From Trichomonas vaginalis G3 (taxonomy: Eukaryota > Parabasalia > Trichomonadida > Trichomonadidae), in contig NC_067205.1 of the NCBI RefSeq assembly GCF_026262505.1, positions 8,060,001-8,124,000 on the forward strand: a DNA stretch of 64,000 bases, in the 5' to 3' direction. Every line of letters starts with the position of its first letter. The first letter of the stretch is position 1. The position numbers and the translations under genes were made by a program. Shown here in pieces: positions 1 through 11,322 of this stretch. The notes beneath the pieces are model-generated. The model had not been told where the DNA came from. It made no database searches and worked only from the letters and a program-made list of their open reading frames with translations.

Positions 1-55
1 GAATTTTCATTTTTTCTAAAAGATATTTTATTATTTCTAATTTCAAAAAAATTCA

Positions 56-1096
56 ATGCAAATTCCTCAAATAAACATTGATTTATCAGCAACACATTCA
101 GTTTCTCAACCACCATTGTCTCCTTTAACTACTCGTTCTTTATCAACTTTTCGAAATTCCACCAAGAGTCAACACCCACTTACAGCACGAAAAAGAGATT
201 CAAAATTTATATCAAACAATTCAGATCTTCAGAAATTAATGGAATTAAAAGAAAATTTAATTCAATATTTTAATAATTTAAGTCAAATAAGCACTAAATT
301 AGCAATAGATTTCTATTTTCCTGATTTAATTATTCAATCAAAGGAAACAGTAAATCAATTTGATGTTTTGATACAAAATGTAAAATCATTAAATAATAAA
401 TCACAAGTAAATACAAAAACAAAGCTAGAAATGTCGAACACATGTAAAAGACTTTGTGATTCATACATTAAACAATGGAATAAATATCATCATACTGTAA
501 ATACTTTTATTAACAATGGATATCAGCCATTTTTCAATAATCTTAAGACACATTTAGAGCACATCATCCATAAACTTCAAGAACTAAAGCATGCCACATA
601 CGATTGTACACAAGTTACTTATAATAAGTCAGAACATTTTTCTAAGATAATTCGTTATATTAAACATGTTGAAAACATGTGTGATGAATACTGTCTGAAT
701 AATATGCATGATTGCGTCTTTTTAGTTAATCTTGATGTTGAAATTCAAAATGTTTTTAATATAATCAATGAATATGTACAAACACAGACATCACGAATAT
801 CTCTACGAAGTAGCGAAACTATTATTATAAAAATAGACATAAATATTTCAGAAAAATCAGCAATTAGTACTTTAGACTGTATTATTTCGTTTGATGACAC
901 ATGTAAAGAGTTATCAACAACAACAGAAGAAATATCAAAGCAAACAGTGTCAGTTATAACTAATCTTTCAGAAAGAAAATCAAAATCATCGTTAAAACCA
1001 AATATCAATACAAGATCACTTACATCACGACCAAAAACATCTTCATCATTCCTTCCTCCACAAATCATCTGCAAAACTCAAGAAATCAAATTTTAA
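56..1096 (+). CDS. Unknown 346-aa helical protein
   Basis: I do not recognise this protein. It is an uninterrupted 346-codon frame starting at the first ATG after an AT-rich leader. Residues 1-60 are rich in Ser, Thr and Pro (low complexity). Residues about 60-250 look helical, with Lys/Asn/Leu-rich stretches and scattered Cys and His. The last 60 residues are again Ser/Thr/Lys-rich. No signal peptide, membrane segment or catalytic motif is visible. The layout (disordered head, helical middle, basic Ser-rich tail) would suit a cytoskeletal or scaffold protein, but that is only a guess. It lies at the window edge, so its upstream context is not seen. Confidence 0.7.
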   Translation: MQIPQINIDLSATHSVSQPPLSPLTTRSLSTFRNSTKSQHPLTARKRDSKFISNNSDLQKLMELKENLIQYFNNLSQISTKLAIDFYFPDLIIQSKETVNQFDVLIQNVKSLNNKSQVNTKTKLEMSNTCKRLCDSYIKQWNKYHHTVNTFINNGYQPFFNNLKTHLEHIIHKLQELKHATYDCTQVTYNKSEHFSKIIRYIKHVENMCDEYCLNNMHDCVFLVNLDVEIQNVFNIINEYVQTQTSRISLRSSETIIIKIDINISEKSAISTLDCIISFDDTCKELSTTTEEISKQTVSVITNLSERKSKSSLKPNINTRSLTSRPKTSSSFLPPQIICKTQEIKF

Positions 1097-1296
1097 TTTA
1101 CTTATTTATAAATCAATAAAAACCAAAACTTGAAAAGAAAATTGAGTACTCTCTGACACATCACAATGTCAAAAACTTTGAAAGTGTACAAAAGATTTTT
1201 TTAGTGTCAGAAAGTTTACAAATATATAATTTCTGACAAACAGAGTCTCAGAAAGCACTCCTTCGATGGCTTTTGATTTCAGCACTTTTTTGTCGA

Positions 1297-1728
1297 CCTT
1301 AAGGATGCACTTACGCCCCTATGACACTACTTTCAATCCAGTTGTTTAAGGTTAATTTTCAATGACGCTCCACGCCAGTTGTCAAAAATTTAAATTAAAG
1401 TCAGATGGGCGTAAGTGCAGCCTTAAATCAACAAAAGTCTGATTTTAAAAAATGCACTTATCACCGTATGACATGAACTTCAATTATTTTGTTTAACGAT
1501 AGTTTTCAATGAAAGAAAATGTCGAGGGTGACACATCATTTTTTTTCAATGATGCTTTGTCAGAATTAAAATCAGATTGGCACATGCACATCTTATGTTA
1601 ATTTCAGAATTTTTATGATTTTTTAAGGATGGATTTATGTCTGAATGATATGACCTTTTAATTTTCAAAGATAATTCACACTGATTGTCATAAATGTAAA
1701 TTGTTGTCAGATGGGCGTAAATTTTAAG
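1297..1728. repeat. Three decayed tandem palindromic units (about 110-155 bp each)
   Basis: The first unit is bounded by inverted arms at 1301-1318 (AAGGATGCACTTACGCCC) and 1407-1424 (GGGCGTAAGTGCAGCCTT), which match at 17 of 18 positions. A second, more degenerate pair lies near 1449-1473 and 1571-1594, and a third near 1621-1652 and 1705-1725 (GTCAGATGGGCGTAA). All three contain a TATGACA/TGTCA-type inner segment and a loop containing TTTTCAATGA or TTTTCAAAGA. No gene is seen here. The array looks like tandem copies of a small fold-back element in different stages of decay. Confidence 0.6.
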
Positions 1729-1854
1729 TGTTCCAAATTTACTTTTTTTTACTGGGATATATATGGAACATAATGCTATTGAAATTATATCATAGATACT
1801 TTTTAGGTGGAGAGAAATTGAAACATAAATAACCCAATAAATTGAGAATAGAGC

Positions 1855-2258
1855 ATTATCATTTTCGTCTGGAAAAGTGACAAAATTAATCATTTTCGTC
1901 TGGCATCTGAATTATTGAACTATAACTCTATTTCTATTAATTTAAGCGCAATCCACTCATACGCAACTTTATTTAATAGCTCCTTGTGCATGTTATTATT
2001 CTAGTTCTAATTTCATATTGTTTCATTTTTTGTGAATTTCGAGTCAAAACTTTTTTAGCGAAGTCAAAATCACAAACTCAAACTATTCAATTTATTTTCA
2101 CCAAAATTTCCTAATAGATGCGTTGCAATTCAAGTAGGTGTCATTGCAATGCAATCTCATAAATTTAACTTTTTAGCATGACCATGAAAATAAAAAATTA
2201 TCATTGTTGTCTGACGAAAATGATAATTTTGTCACTTTTCCAGACGAAAATAATAATC
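1855..2258. mobile_element. MITE-like element of about 400 bp with 48-bp inverted arms
   Basis: The left arm at 1856-1903 and the right arm at 2209-2257 are near-perfect inverted repeats. Each arm contains two copies of ATCATTTTCGTCTGG (one diverged in the right arm) around a central AAAAGTGACAAAATT. The AT-rich interior shows no coding capacity. I could not identify a clean target-site duplication. The size, the long terminal inverted repeats and the lack of coding sequence fit a miniature inverted-repeat transposable element. Confidence 0.6.
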
Positions 2259-2560
2259 CTTCATTGAGAATCCTCTCAGATTTGAAAAGTTATATGATTT
2301 TGCAGACGGGACTTAAAGAAAGTTAAGAATATCAATCTAATTAGTAATTAGTACTTTAGACTGTATCAATTTCTAAAAAAATCTTATTACTATAACTCAT
2401 ATTTTCAGAATTTTTATTAAATTTATTTTTTAAATAACAAATTAATAATAAAAATAGTGGTTATGCTGGAAACTAAATGGCCAGGAATGATTATATCCTT
2501 ATTTCTGTTGGTTATTTTTTACACAGACATAAGAGCAAGAAATTCGAGAGTTTTTATGAA

Positions 2561-3087
2561 TCATTTTTCATAAATTTGAGAATAAAGCCATTCTATACCT
2601 TCATAGAGACCAGTACCGTTAATTGCACTGCAAAACTGGATACGCCAAGGCCGATCAGTTATTTCATTGAGATGAAAATGTTCGATAATCATTTCTTCTG
2701 AAGCATGCTTTTCTATATCTACTTTATTGCAAAGAAATAGCAATGGAGTTTTTAACGTGATCGTTTTCGAAAGATAATAATTAGAAAATTCTTCATATGA
2801 TAAATCTAAGAATAAATAACATATATCGTTCCTTTCATATCTGAATAGTAATGATACCATAGTGCATGAATTTTATCTCCGCCTCCAACATCCCAGATAT
2901 TGAGATTTAAATTCTTGTAATTGATTGTCTCAATATTGAATCCTATTGTTGGAATTGCGTCAATTGTCGTGTTTAATTTTAGTTTATACAGAATTGTTGT
3001 TTTTCCTGAGGCATCTAACCCAAGCATTACTATCCGATATTCCTTTCCGAAATGCTTATAAAATAAATTGGAGAACTTAGATCCCAT
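2561..3087 (-). pseudogene. ARF/ARL-like small GTPase, frameshifted
   Basis: Two overlapping reading frames together give a complete ARF-family GTPase of about 175 residues. The first frame (3087 down to 2806) carries the N-terminal Gly-2 (MGSKF, a possible myristoylation site), the P-loop GLDASGKTT, switch I PTIGFNIE and switch [10 protein letters not shown]. The second frame carries NKVD and the C-terminal GLYEGIEWLYSQ. The frames switch near 2815-2830, with no trichomonad splice motif there, so a one-base indel is the simplest reading. In ARFs the switch II Gln (WDVGGQ) is needed for GTP hydrolysis; here it is Gly. The gene is either decaying or carries a sequencing error, and its GTPase residue is atypical in either case. 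Confidence 0.75.
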
Positions 3088-3479
3088 TTAATACAATGAA
3101 AAACAATGATTCATCATAAAATTTTGAAAATTTTGAATTCAATTTTATCGTTCCGATTATTTGGTCAAATAATTTCTTTTTTGGATGAAAACTATCATAA
3201 AATTAACTTATTGGGACCTTTGATTATAATCTATCAATAAAAGCATTAATATAGAAGATCTAATAAAGAAATATACCATGAATCGTTTTTTATAATTTCA
3301 ATTTTCTCTGAAGTGTGAAAATATTGTCACTTTTTGATTTATTTTTGACATATCAGACAAACAAGCTAAAACTCGCTCTATAAAAGTGACACTATTCGCA
3401 AAACGACATCCTTACATTAATTAATATAAAATGCAGTCTTATTTGGTCCAAATTCTCATTTCGATTTCTAAAATTTTAG
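3088..3479. other. AT-rich spacer
   Basis: No gene is seen. The spacer holds one copy of the recurrent TTGTCACTTTTT motif (about 3323-3335), about 150 bases upstream of the next ATG. It lies between the divergently oriented GTPase relic and a beta-helix-like family relic. Confidence 0.5.
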
Positions 3480-4392
3480 ATGATTTTCAAAAAAGATTGG
3501 AATTCTTTTTATCCTTCAAGCCCAGAACCATTATATGTTACAAATCGGAAAACAAATATCGGTGCTCATGATCAAAGTTACTACATCAGCAAATGCAACT
3601 TCGAATATTTAACACCTCAAGGAGCGATAAATATCGAATCTGTCCAAGAAACAACAAAACTTTTAGCAGATACAACAGCATTCATTAGCTGCCACAAAAA
3701 AAGAGGGAAATTGATGCAGCTTATATTTTTCCAGAGAAGGACAGTGCGTTCAAGACCGAATTACATTGTATAATTCAACATGCGAATCTTATTCTCAATC
3801 AGGAATTCATAGTTTTTCTGAAGTTTCTAATCATGATTTGTTCCAAAATATAATTCAATATTCCTCGATCGCAAAATGTGGCACAAACGTTTTTAAAGGA
3901 TTTGGTAGTATTTGTCATGTAAATGGAACGATTGGCTTGGAAAACACAAACATTTCACATTCAAAGGTCAATGAAGGGAGTAGTTATTCTCTGCTTGGAA
4001 CAAATGCTAATTCTTGTGTTTCAAAATCGATATTTTTTAACTGTAGAGATGATTCATATACTGGAGATGAAACAGGATCAGCAAATATAGGATTTTTTAC
4101 AAATCAATTCCTGATTGAAATTTCGTTATTCCAAAATATTTCAAAGATTTCTGTGATTACAGTTTTTAGATCAAATGATGAAATGTGTCCAATCTTTTAT
4201 GATAAAGAAATCATTACAAGTTATACATCCAAGAAAAATGATATCGATTACAAATCGCTGATTAAATACTCTATACACATAATGCATGCTAAAAAACTAA
4301 ATTCTCATTCTAACTCTACGAAGAAAAGTAATTTATCTTCTTTCAAGAAAAAGTTAAGGAAGAAGAAATTGAACTTTTGGAGTCTGGATTAA
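3480..4392 (+). pseudogene. Divergent member of the Cys-rich beta-helix-like family, frame-broken
   Basis: The first frame (3480-3773) contains the family's N-terminal pattern: SYYISKCNFEYL followed by a TTKLLADTTAF block, which parallels NNYCVEDSFFEDL and SKFLFEDNTF in other members. The rest of the family pattern continues in another frame (EGQCVQDRITLYNSTC) into the 208-aa stretch ending at 4392. The frame changes near 3700, where an in-frame stop also appears, so this copy is probably inactive. The 3' end encodes a very basic Lys/Ser tail, more extreme than in its relatives. It is arranged tail to tail with the next family member, about 200 bp away. Confidence 0.55.
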
Positions 4393-4598
4393 TACCATCA
4401 TGAGTTATTCGTATGTTTTATCAGCAATCTTTATAAATAATTAATGCTGATCAAACATAAGATATCAATTTGGGCATCAGAGAGCTTACTTTCTGATTAT
4501 CAGAAAGGGTTTACTCACCATTTTTCAATATTCAATGTTAAAGTAAATACTCATAAAATGGAACTACATATTTCATCATCTTAAGATGCAAAAAATAT

Positions 4599-5669
4599 TT
4601 ATTTGAAGAAAAACGATATTATGGATTTGGGCTTCAAAAAGTCAAAAATTGAACGACGATTGTAAACTTCACGTTTGATATGTTTGGCTTCGCTTGAATT
4701 ATCATTCTTTGAAAATAATAAAATACAAAATGACATCAAATTAAAAATTTCAAATTCGTCTGCATTTGTATGATTAATAGTTGGTAAATGACAGAGTTTC
4801 TCTGGGAACAGTTTTAGATCATGTTTTATTTCGCTTGTGTATGTACTTTCAATCTCCACATATCCAACGGTTGTATTTTTACTAAAATAGCAATTAACAA
4901 CTTTGACGAAGGATCTGCTATTTGCAGAATTAAATATACAATTCCCATTGTTATTAAGAATGTTACATTCTTCAAGTTTTAATAACTCTAATTCATCAGC
5001 AGTTATTAAAAAATCTACAACAGAGTTATTAATAATATTGCATCGAAATATTTTAAGATTTGAAGAAACAGCATTATACAAGCAAAATCGTTCAGATGAT
5101 GTATTATTTATTATTGAATTATATGTGGAATTTGATTCAGCAGTGCCTGATTCTAGTTGAAAACCACATCTATCAATTGTTGAAAAATACGAAATATTTG
5201 TATTAGATAAGCATTGTGCACCTCTTATTAGATATACTGGGATATTTCCAATTGAATAAATATCAGGTCTAGCTACAGTACTTTCAATAACGAATATTTT
5301 GAATAAATCTTGATATGAATAGCAAAAACAATACTGTGCCCAACTTGAAGTAGAGCAGTTGAATGAACAAATTCTATTGTGAACGGATGCGCCTTTTATG
5401 GTGTAAACTGCACCACCAAATTCTGATGGATGTGATATACTAACAAATGTACTATCTTCAAATAGAAACTTAGACTGCTCGCCTGAAGAATAAACTGCTT
5501 GATTATTTAGATTTTTAAAGAAGCATTGATATATGTAATAATTGTTATCTTCTGGATAAGCTCCATTTTGTACATATAGATATTGTCCTTCAAAAAAAGT
5601 ATCGAAGCTATAATGATAGAATTGTTTTATATATGTGTATATTGACCGTTTTTTAGGACGATAAAAATG
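4599..5669 (-). CDS. Cys-rich beta-helix-like family member (start codon unresolved)
   Basis: The frame is open for 357 codons between a TGA at 5670-5672 and its stop at 4599. It matches the family from residue about 15 on: FFEGQYLYVQNGAYP, KFLFEDSTF, FGGAVYT, VHNRICSFNCS, SNSTYNSIINNTS, FRCNIINNS and a C-terminal EVYNRRSIF. These Asn/Cys-spaced strands look like a right-handed beta-helix, and GGAVY resembles the GGA motif of Pmp-like proteins, but it occurs only once. The only Met in this frame lies near the C-terminus. At the position where relatives have an ATG in the leader, this copy has ATT. No signal peptide is apparent. Function unknown. It may be a pseudogene or use an unusual start. 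Confidence 0.6.
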   Translation of the reverse strand, partial: HFYRPKKRSIYTYIKQFYHYSFDTFFEGQYLYVQNGAYPEDNNYYIYQCFFKNLNNQAVYSSGEQSKFLFEDSTFVSISHPSEFGGAVYTIKGASVHNRICSFNCSTSSWAQYCFCYSYQDLFKIFVIESTVARPDIYSIGNIPVYLIRGAQCLSNTNISYFSTIDRCGFQLESGTAESNSTYNSIINNTSSERFCLYNAVSSNLKIFRCNIINNSVVDFLITADELELLKLEECNILNNNGNCIFNSANSRSFVKVVNCYFSKNTTVGYVEIESTYTSEIKHDLKLFPEKLCHLPTINHTNADEFEIFNLMSFCILLFSKNDNSSEAKHIKREVYNRRSIFDFLKPKSIISFFFK

Positions 5670-5684
5670 TCAAAAAAATTATGA

Positions 5685-6470
<786 letters not shown>

Positions 6471-7361
6471 AACAATGATATTAATGAATAAAAACATACT
6501 ATCTATCTCTTATTAACTCTGATGTTTTCAATATATAGCATTTCATAAAATTAATTTTCAATAATCAAAAAATTAATCATAAATCTATAAATGAACATTA
6601 TCCTACTCATTTTTGTAATGATGCATATAAGAATTACAGACAATAGGCAATTACAAAGAGTCAAATATCGAAAGAAATTTTGTTTTTTCTTTGAATTTTT
6701 ATTTTATCTATCAAGAGAATAAATACAATACGTACAAATGCCAATTTTGGAATGCAATCTCAACGAATTTTAATCGTTTCATGTGATGTTAACCTTCTAT
6801 TGAAATTTGGAGAAGTTGTATACGGGTTAATAATATTTTGTTCCAATACATGTTTATTGGATGACTTCCATATTTAAAACGGTCGCCTTAATGAAAATAT
6901 TGTTGGCATTAGACTTAAATTAAACAAAAATGAAAACTTTTCTTCAATAATTCTATGCACGAGGCACAAGTGACAGGGAATTCAAAGGGTAAAAAAGCCA
7001 AGCGTAAATAAATTTTGAATTTATCAAATAATTCAGTATCTGTTCGTACAGCGGAACATTTGAAAGCCATTCTTTGAAGCCGATTTATTTTACTCCACAA
7101 AAAGCAGTGATAACGAGTATGAACATCTCACTGGTTAAATTTGAATACGTTTATTTGAAATTTACAGTTTGTCAAAAGAACTATAAATTTTGCGAGATTT
7201 TATTCAACATAATGAAATCCAGCAAATAAGTTGATCAGATTTCAACAGACGTTTATCAATTTTTGAAAGAAATTTTTATGTTAATTCGTTTGATGGTTAT
7301 CTTGAAAATCGTATGAAATTCATACTATTGTCAATGCAAAATTTGAAAAGTTTACATAAAA
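6471..7361. other. Spacer without recognisable features
   Basis: This is about 890 bases of AT-rich DNA between the phosphoglycerate mutase and the RasGEF gene. Only short frames occur, with no family signal, and I see no repeat. Confidence 0.5.
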
Positions 7362-9476
7362 ATGCGTCGTACGAGAGCTCAGCAAAAAAATGCTGAGGTC
7401 CCTGATGAGATGCGTTTAACCAAACAACAGACAGATGTTTCGAGTCGGCGCAGAACTCGTCGGGAAGAAAAAGAACCATTTGTTGTTGATGATGAACCTA
7501 TGAGTCGCGAAAGTCGTAAATCTTCACACCACAGTCATAAGCACTCGAGCAGATACAATTCCAAAGATGAACGTTCATCCGAGCGTAGATACAAATCAGT
7601 TTCTGCAGCTTCAACGCATCGAGAAAAATCTTCTGGGAGCCACAGAAGCGCATCGAGCTCAAGAAGTCATTCACATAACTCACACATTGATCAACAAAAA
7701 GAATCATACCATTCACACGGATCTTCTTCAAATTCAAAAACGTTAGTCGAAAATAATCTACAATTAAAAGAACTTAAAAGCCAAAATCAAGCACTTCCTC
7801 CTCCACCTCTTACTAGCCGACCAAGAACAAGGAAAAGGCAGCCAAATACTCCAAATTCTAACCAACAAAACCTTTCGAATTCAATAGATGATCTTTTATT
7901 CAGTCTCATTGACGACAAGAACAAGAAATTTGTCCCTCCACCAGCAGACAGTTCATCGCAATTCGATACAATGACAGGAGAAGAAATTGAGTTACATCAA
8001 ACACTTAATTCGCCACCAACACCACGTATTCAGAGTACACATGGTCGCAAACTATCGCATTACGACTTTGAAGTCTTCTTTGCATCAAGGTTTTCCGCTG
8101 CATCACGAAATCTTACTTTACAGAACTATTTCGACGATTTAAGTCCAGTTACACATGATAGCCGTGAACGTGAAGAGCTATCATCACTTATTCGACAAAA
8201 AGTATCATCAATTTTTGGAAATCGCTCGCGATCACAAAACGAATGGCGTTTCTTTCGCGATTCTGTTCTTCGTCGTAATTTTGATGAACTATTATTCCTT
8301 TCCAAACGATATTCAGAGACCAGTGACCTCCAACTCACTCGATTTTTCGCATCAGACATTACGAAAGACGCGACACGCATTGATATTTCACATTTCGATT
8401 CATTAAAATTTAGTAATTTAAAGTATGATCGAATTTGTGATCGAACACATATAATTTCATGCCACATTATTGGTAGAAACATATATGATGTTTGGCCGAG
8501 GATATCATCAATGTGTTCCTCAGTTAACAACATGTTTGATTTATTTGGCGAAAGTGTTTTTAATTATTGCATGAACTGGCTTTTATTGTTTCCTCAAGAT
8601 TTCACGAAAGACTTTTACAAATTGTTTTCTGCTGCTATCAAATCAACTATTTCTGTTTCACCTAATAGTAAGTTTCTTCTTTATTTCGCACGCTCTGTAG
8701 GACGTGCTCTTTGTAAAGGAATCATTAGATCAGATCGATTACAAGAGTTTCCACGATTTTCTCCTCTTTCGCATTCTCAATGGGGAATGCCTCCTCTTGG
8801 AGTTCCTCCTTCTTTTCTTGCTGAACATTTCATGTTTGTTGAATGCGAAATTGTTAGTAAACTTTCAGTTGACGATATTCTTTGTCAGCGTTTTCATGAC
8901 ATTGTTCGCAGTTTCAACAACACATGTGATTACATTTGTCGACACATTTTGACAGATGACAGCAAGAACAGAGCGCGTAATATATCATATTGGATTGATA
9001 CAATGACATATTCAGCACAACTTGGAAATCTTTTCCTTGTTTTCGAGATTTCCGCTGCATTGAATTCACCAGCAATCAGTCGATTGCGTCGCAGTTGGGA
9101 TTTAGTTAGTGGAGATCTTAAAGATCGATTCTACAGCATCGATGAACTCACAAGTCATTACGACGATTACAGCTGCATGCGTCAATTTGTTTCATCAAGA
9201 AACAAGACAGAATGTCTTCCATTTGTTTTAGGATATGCTCGTATTTCAGAACAAGTTCGATCTCTTGCCAACATTGAAGACTTTGACATTATGCAACTTG
9301 ATATCATCAGTTCTCTTTGTCTTCAAATTCGCGAATGTGGTCTTAGAACTTATTCCCTTGATAACAGTGTTTTGGACTTTGTTAGATCTGTTAAAGAATC
9401 AATCACTCGTAACTTTGACCTTCCTATTGATGTATTATCAAGGAAATACGAACCACCTCTCTCTTTACCTTTCTAG
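7362..9476 (+). CDS. RasGEF (CDC25-homology) protein
   Basis: This is a predicted guanine-nucleotide exchange factor for a Ras-like GTPase. Residues about 1-130 are a low-complexity Arg/Ser/His-rich head, and residues 130-230 are Pro/Asn-rich and probably disordered. The RasGEF catalytic domain spans about residues 483-690. It begins with a LAEHFMFVECEI segment like the usual LAxQLTLIE helix. The core is RARNISYWID, then LFLVFEISAALNSPAISRL (the hallmark of CDC25 domains), RRSWDLV, and CLPFVLGY corresponding to PCVPFLG. Residues 230-480 may hold a RasGEF N-terminal helper domain, but I cannot confirm it. The length is ordinary for the family. A decayed copy of part of the catalytic region lies at about 11170-11322. 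Confidence 0.85.
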   Translation: MRRTRAQQKNAEVPDEMRLTKQQTDVSSRRRTRREEKEPFVVDDEPMSRESRKSSHHSHKHSSRYNSKDERSSERRYKSVSAASTHREKSSGSHRSASSSRSHSHNSHIDQQKESYHSHGSSSNSKTLVENNLQLKELKSQNQALPPPPLTSRPRTRKRQPNTPNSNQQNLSNSIDDLLFSLIDDKNKKFVPPPADSSSQFDTMTGEEIELHQTLNSPPTPRIQSTHGRKLSHYDFEVFFASRFSAASRNLTLQNYFDDLSPVTHDSREREELSSLIRQKVSSIFGNRSRSQNEWRFFRDSVLRRNFDELLFLSKRYSETSDLQLTRFFASDITKDATRIDISHFDSLKFSNLKYDRICDRTHIISCHIIGRNIYDVWPRISSMCSSVNNMFDLFGESVFNYCMNWLLLFPQDFTKDFYKLFSAAIKSTISVSPNSKFLLYFARSVGRALCKGIIRSDRLQEFPRFSPLSHSQWGMPPLGVPPSFLAEHFMFVECEIVSKLSVDDILCQRFHDIVRSFNNTCDYICRHILTDDSKNRARNISYWIDTMTYSAQLGNLFLVFEISAALNSPAISRLRRSWDLVSGDLKDRFYSIDELTSHYDDYSCMRQFVSSRNKTECLPFVLGYARISEQVRSLANIEDFDIMQLDIISSLCLQIRECGLRTYSLDNSVLDFVRSVKESITRNFDLPIDVLSRKYEPPLSLPF

Positions 9477-9672
9477 ATTTTTTTATACTTTATCTTTATT
9501 TATTTTATATATTATTTGTTATAAATACTTATTTGTAATGATTTATTTTTTCTTAAAAATTATACCTTTTCATAAATACATTGGCCAATTTTGGTGTGAA
9601 AATGCTGAGAAAAGCTCTCAAAGAAAATATCCTTTACTATTTCTAAAAACACCATTTATTATTTATGAATTT

Positions 9673-10701
9673 TTATCTTAACAAAGAAAAGATATATTTA
9701 AGTTTGGACAAACCAGACAGATAGTTTCGATTATACACTACTGGCTTATGTGCTACAATGCCAGTACTATACTTTTCTTTACTTGAAAACAACATAATAT
9801 AAAGTGGTAATAAACCCAAAAATTTTGCTTTGTTCAAATATGTTTGAGGATTGATAGGTTTTCCTTTGCATATAGCGGTTGTGAAATGCTTCAATTCATT
9901 CTTTATTTCTGCGATATAAGTATTTCTAAGTGAAATTGTGTCTGGAATTGTTCCTTCATTATTAAGGAAGCAATTAATAACTTCTGTTTTCCCTGAAGTT
10001 TCTATAGATATTGTATCGGTTCCAAGATTTTCAATAATATTGCATTCTTCAATAGTTGCTTGAGTGCATTGAGAGTTACAAATTACTTGATCTTTTACTT
10101 TATTTCTAATGATATTACACTTATAAATATATGCATTAGCAAACTGATAGTACCTTATGCAAAATTTATCTGTTGCTGTATTGTTAATTATTGAATTATA
10201 ACTGTATCTTGAATCAGTTTGTCCTTGTTCAAATTGATATCCACATCGATTATTATTTCGGAAAAAAGAATTATTGGTATTAGTTAAGTTTTGTTTTCCA
10301 ATTGCTAAAAATAATGGTGCTTCTCCAATTGGATCTTCATTAGTTCTGGAAATTGTACTTTCAATAATATAATTTTTGGATGATTCCTCAGATGCGAAAC
10401 AATAGCAATATTGTCCCCAAATTGATGCGTAGCAGTTAAACGAACAATTTCTGTTATGAACAGATTCTCCGCTTTCTGTATAAACCGCGCCACCATTATC
10501 TGATGAACAAGATACACTATCAAAAATACTATCTTCGAAAAGAAATTTAGAGGCTCCTGTAGAAGTAACAGCACGATTTGTTAGTTCTTTAAAGATGCAA
10601 TCTTCGACGTAGTAGTTATTACTATCTGGATAACTCCCATTTCTTACAATTTCGTATTTCCCATCAAAGAATTGATCAAATTCTTGATGGCTGAATAACA
10701 T
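9673..10701 (-). CDS. Cys-rich beta-helix-like family member with an in-frame ATG
   Basis: This 342-residue member is the only one in the window with an ATG in the family frame at the N-terminus. Family landmarks in order: MLFSHQEFDQFFDG, NNYYVEDCIFKEL, SKFLFEDSIF, DNGGAVYTESG, VHNRNCSFNC, GQYCYC, SYNSIINNTA, IYKCNIIRN, EECNIIENLGT, SGKTEVINCFL and a C-terminal VVYNRNYLS. A short hydrophobic stretch (FLGLLPLYIMLFS) near residue 300 is shared by the family but looks too short for a confident membrane helix. No signal peptide is seen. Seven bases before this ATG there is another, out-of-frame ATG that aligns with the leader ATG of its relatives. Function unknown; a parallel beta-helix fold is my inference from the repeat spacing. 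Confidence 0.75.
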   Translation of the reverse strand: MLFSHQEFDQFFDGKYEIVRNGSYPDSNNYYVEDCIFKELTNRAVTSTGASKFLFEDSIFDSVSCSSDNGGAVYTESGESVHNRNCSFNCYASIWGQYCYCFASEESSKNYIIESTISRTNEDPIGEAPLFLAIGKQNLTNTNNSFFRNNNRCGYQFEQGQTDSRYSYNSIINNTATDKFCIRYYQFANAYIYKCNIIRNKVKDQVICNSQCTQATIEECNIIENLGTDTISIETSGKTEVINCFLNNEGTIPDTISLRNTYIAEIKNELKHFTTAICKGKPINPQTYLNKAKFLGLLPLYIMLFSSKEKYSTGIVAHKPVVYNRNYLSGLSKLKYIFSLLR

Positions 10702-11169
10702 AAAGCCATATTCAAATCAAAGATTTTGACAATTTATATATCCTCTCAATTTAAAAAATTGAAATGGTTTAATTATTTTATATGTGCATCTTATTCAGAG
10801 AATTTTTGAATTTTTTTTAAACGTAATTTTGACAACCATTGAAATTTAATCCCACAAACAATGGAAGCTCTCTATTGAAGATTTTTGTGTTTTTACGATG
10901 CAGTTCCAATTACTATAGTTACAGAAAATAATAGCTCTATGAAAACGAAATTGCAGCATGCGATATCAAAAATTATGATCATGTGTTTCATCTGAAAATT
11001 TTTATGGAAAGCATGTATTCTTGAACTATTAATAACAGAGGATAACGCGATCTAATGTAATATTTTAATATATTTAGACACCAAATCTTATGTTAATAGT
11101 TATTATTGAGCCATAAGATTTGTATCCATAAACTTCGATTAAATCAAAGTATGTGCAGTGCTAGAAGTA

Positions 11170-11322
11170 TCTTATGGTCGATTGATACAATAGTATTTTC
11201 TAAAAACTTGGAAATCTTTTCCTTGTATTCGTTTTTTCGGTAGTATTGAATTCACCAGCAATCAACTGATTAACTTATAATTGCAATTTCATTATAGGAG
11301 ATCTATAAAAATGTATTTCACA
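11170..11322 (+). pseudogene. Decayed fragment of the RasGEF gene
   Basis: About 150 bases align with 8985-9135 of the RasGEF coding region. Anchors include CGATTGATACAAT (GGATTGATACAAT in the gene), CTTGGAAATCTTTTCCTTGT and GTATTGAATTCACCAGCAAT, then AGGAGATCT. The fragment has many substitutions and no open frame. It lies about 2 kb downstream of the parent and just upstream of the next kinase, so it is probably a remnant of a local duplication. Confidence 0.7.

Noticed and set aside
1546-1893. A 115-codon minus-strand frame
   Set aside because: It overlaps two repeat elements and has no protein-like pattern.
2806-2860. Intron explaining the frame change in the ARF-like gene
   Set aside because: There is no GTATGT-type donor or ACTAACACACAG acceptor in the region; the frames overlap, so a small indel is simpler.
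8126-8533. A 135-codon frame antisense to the RasGEF gene
   Set aside because: Shadow of the real coding strand.
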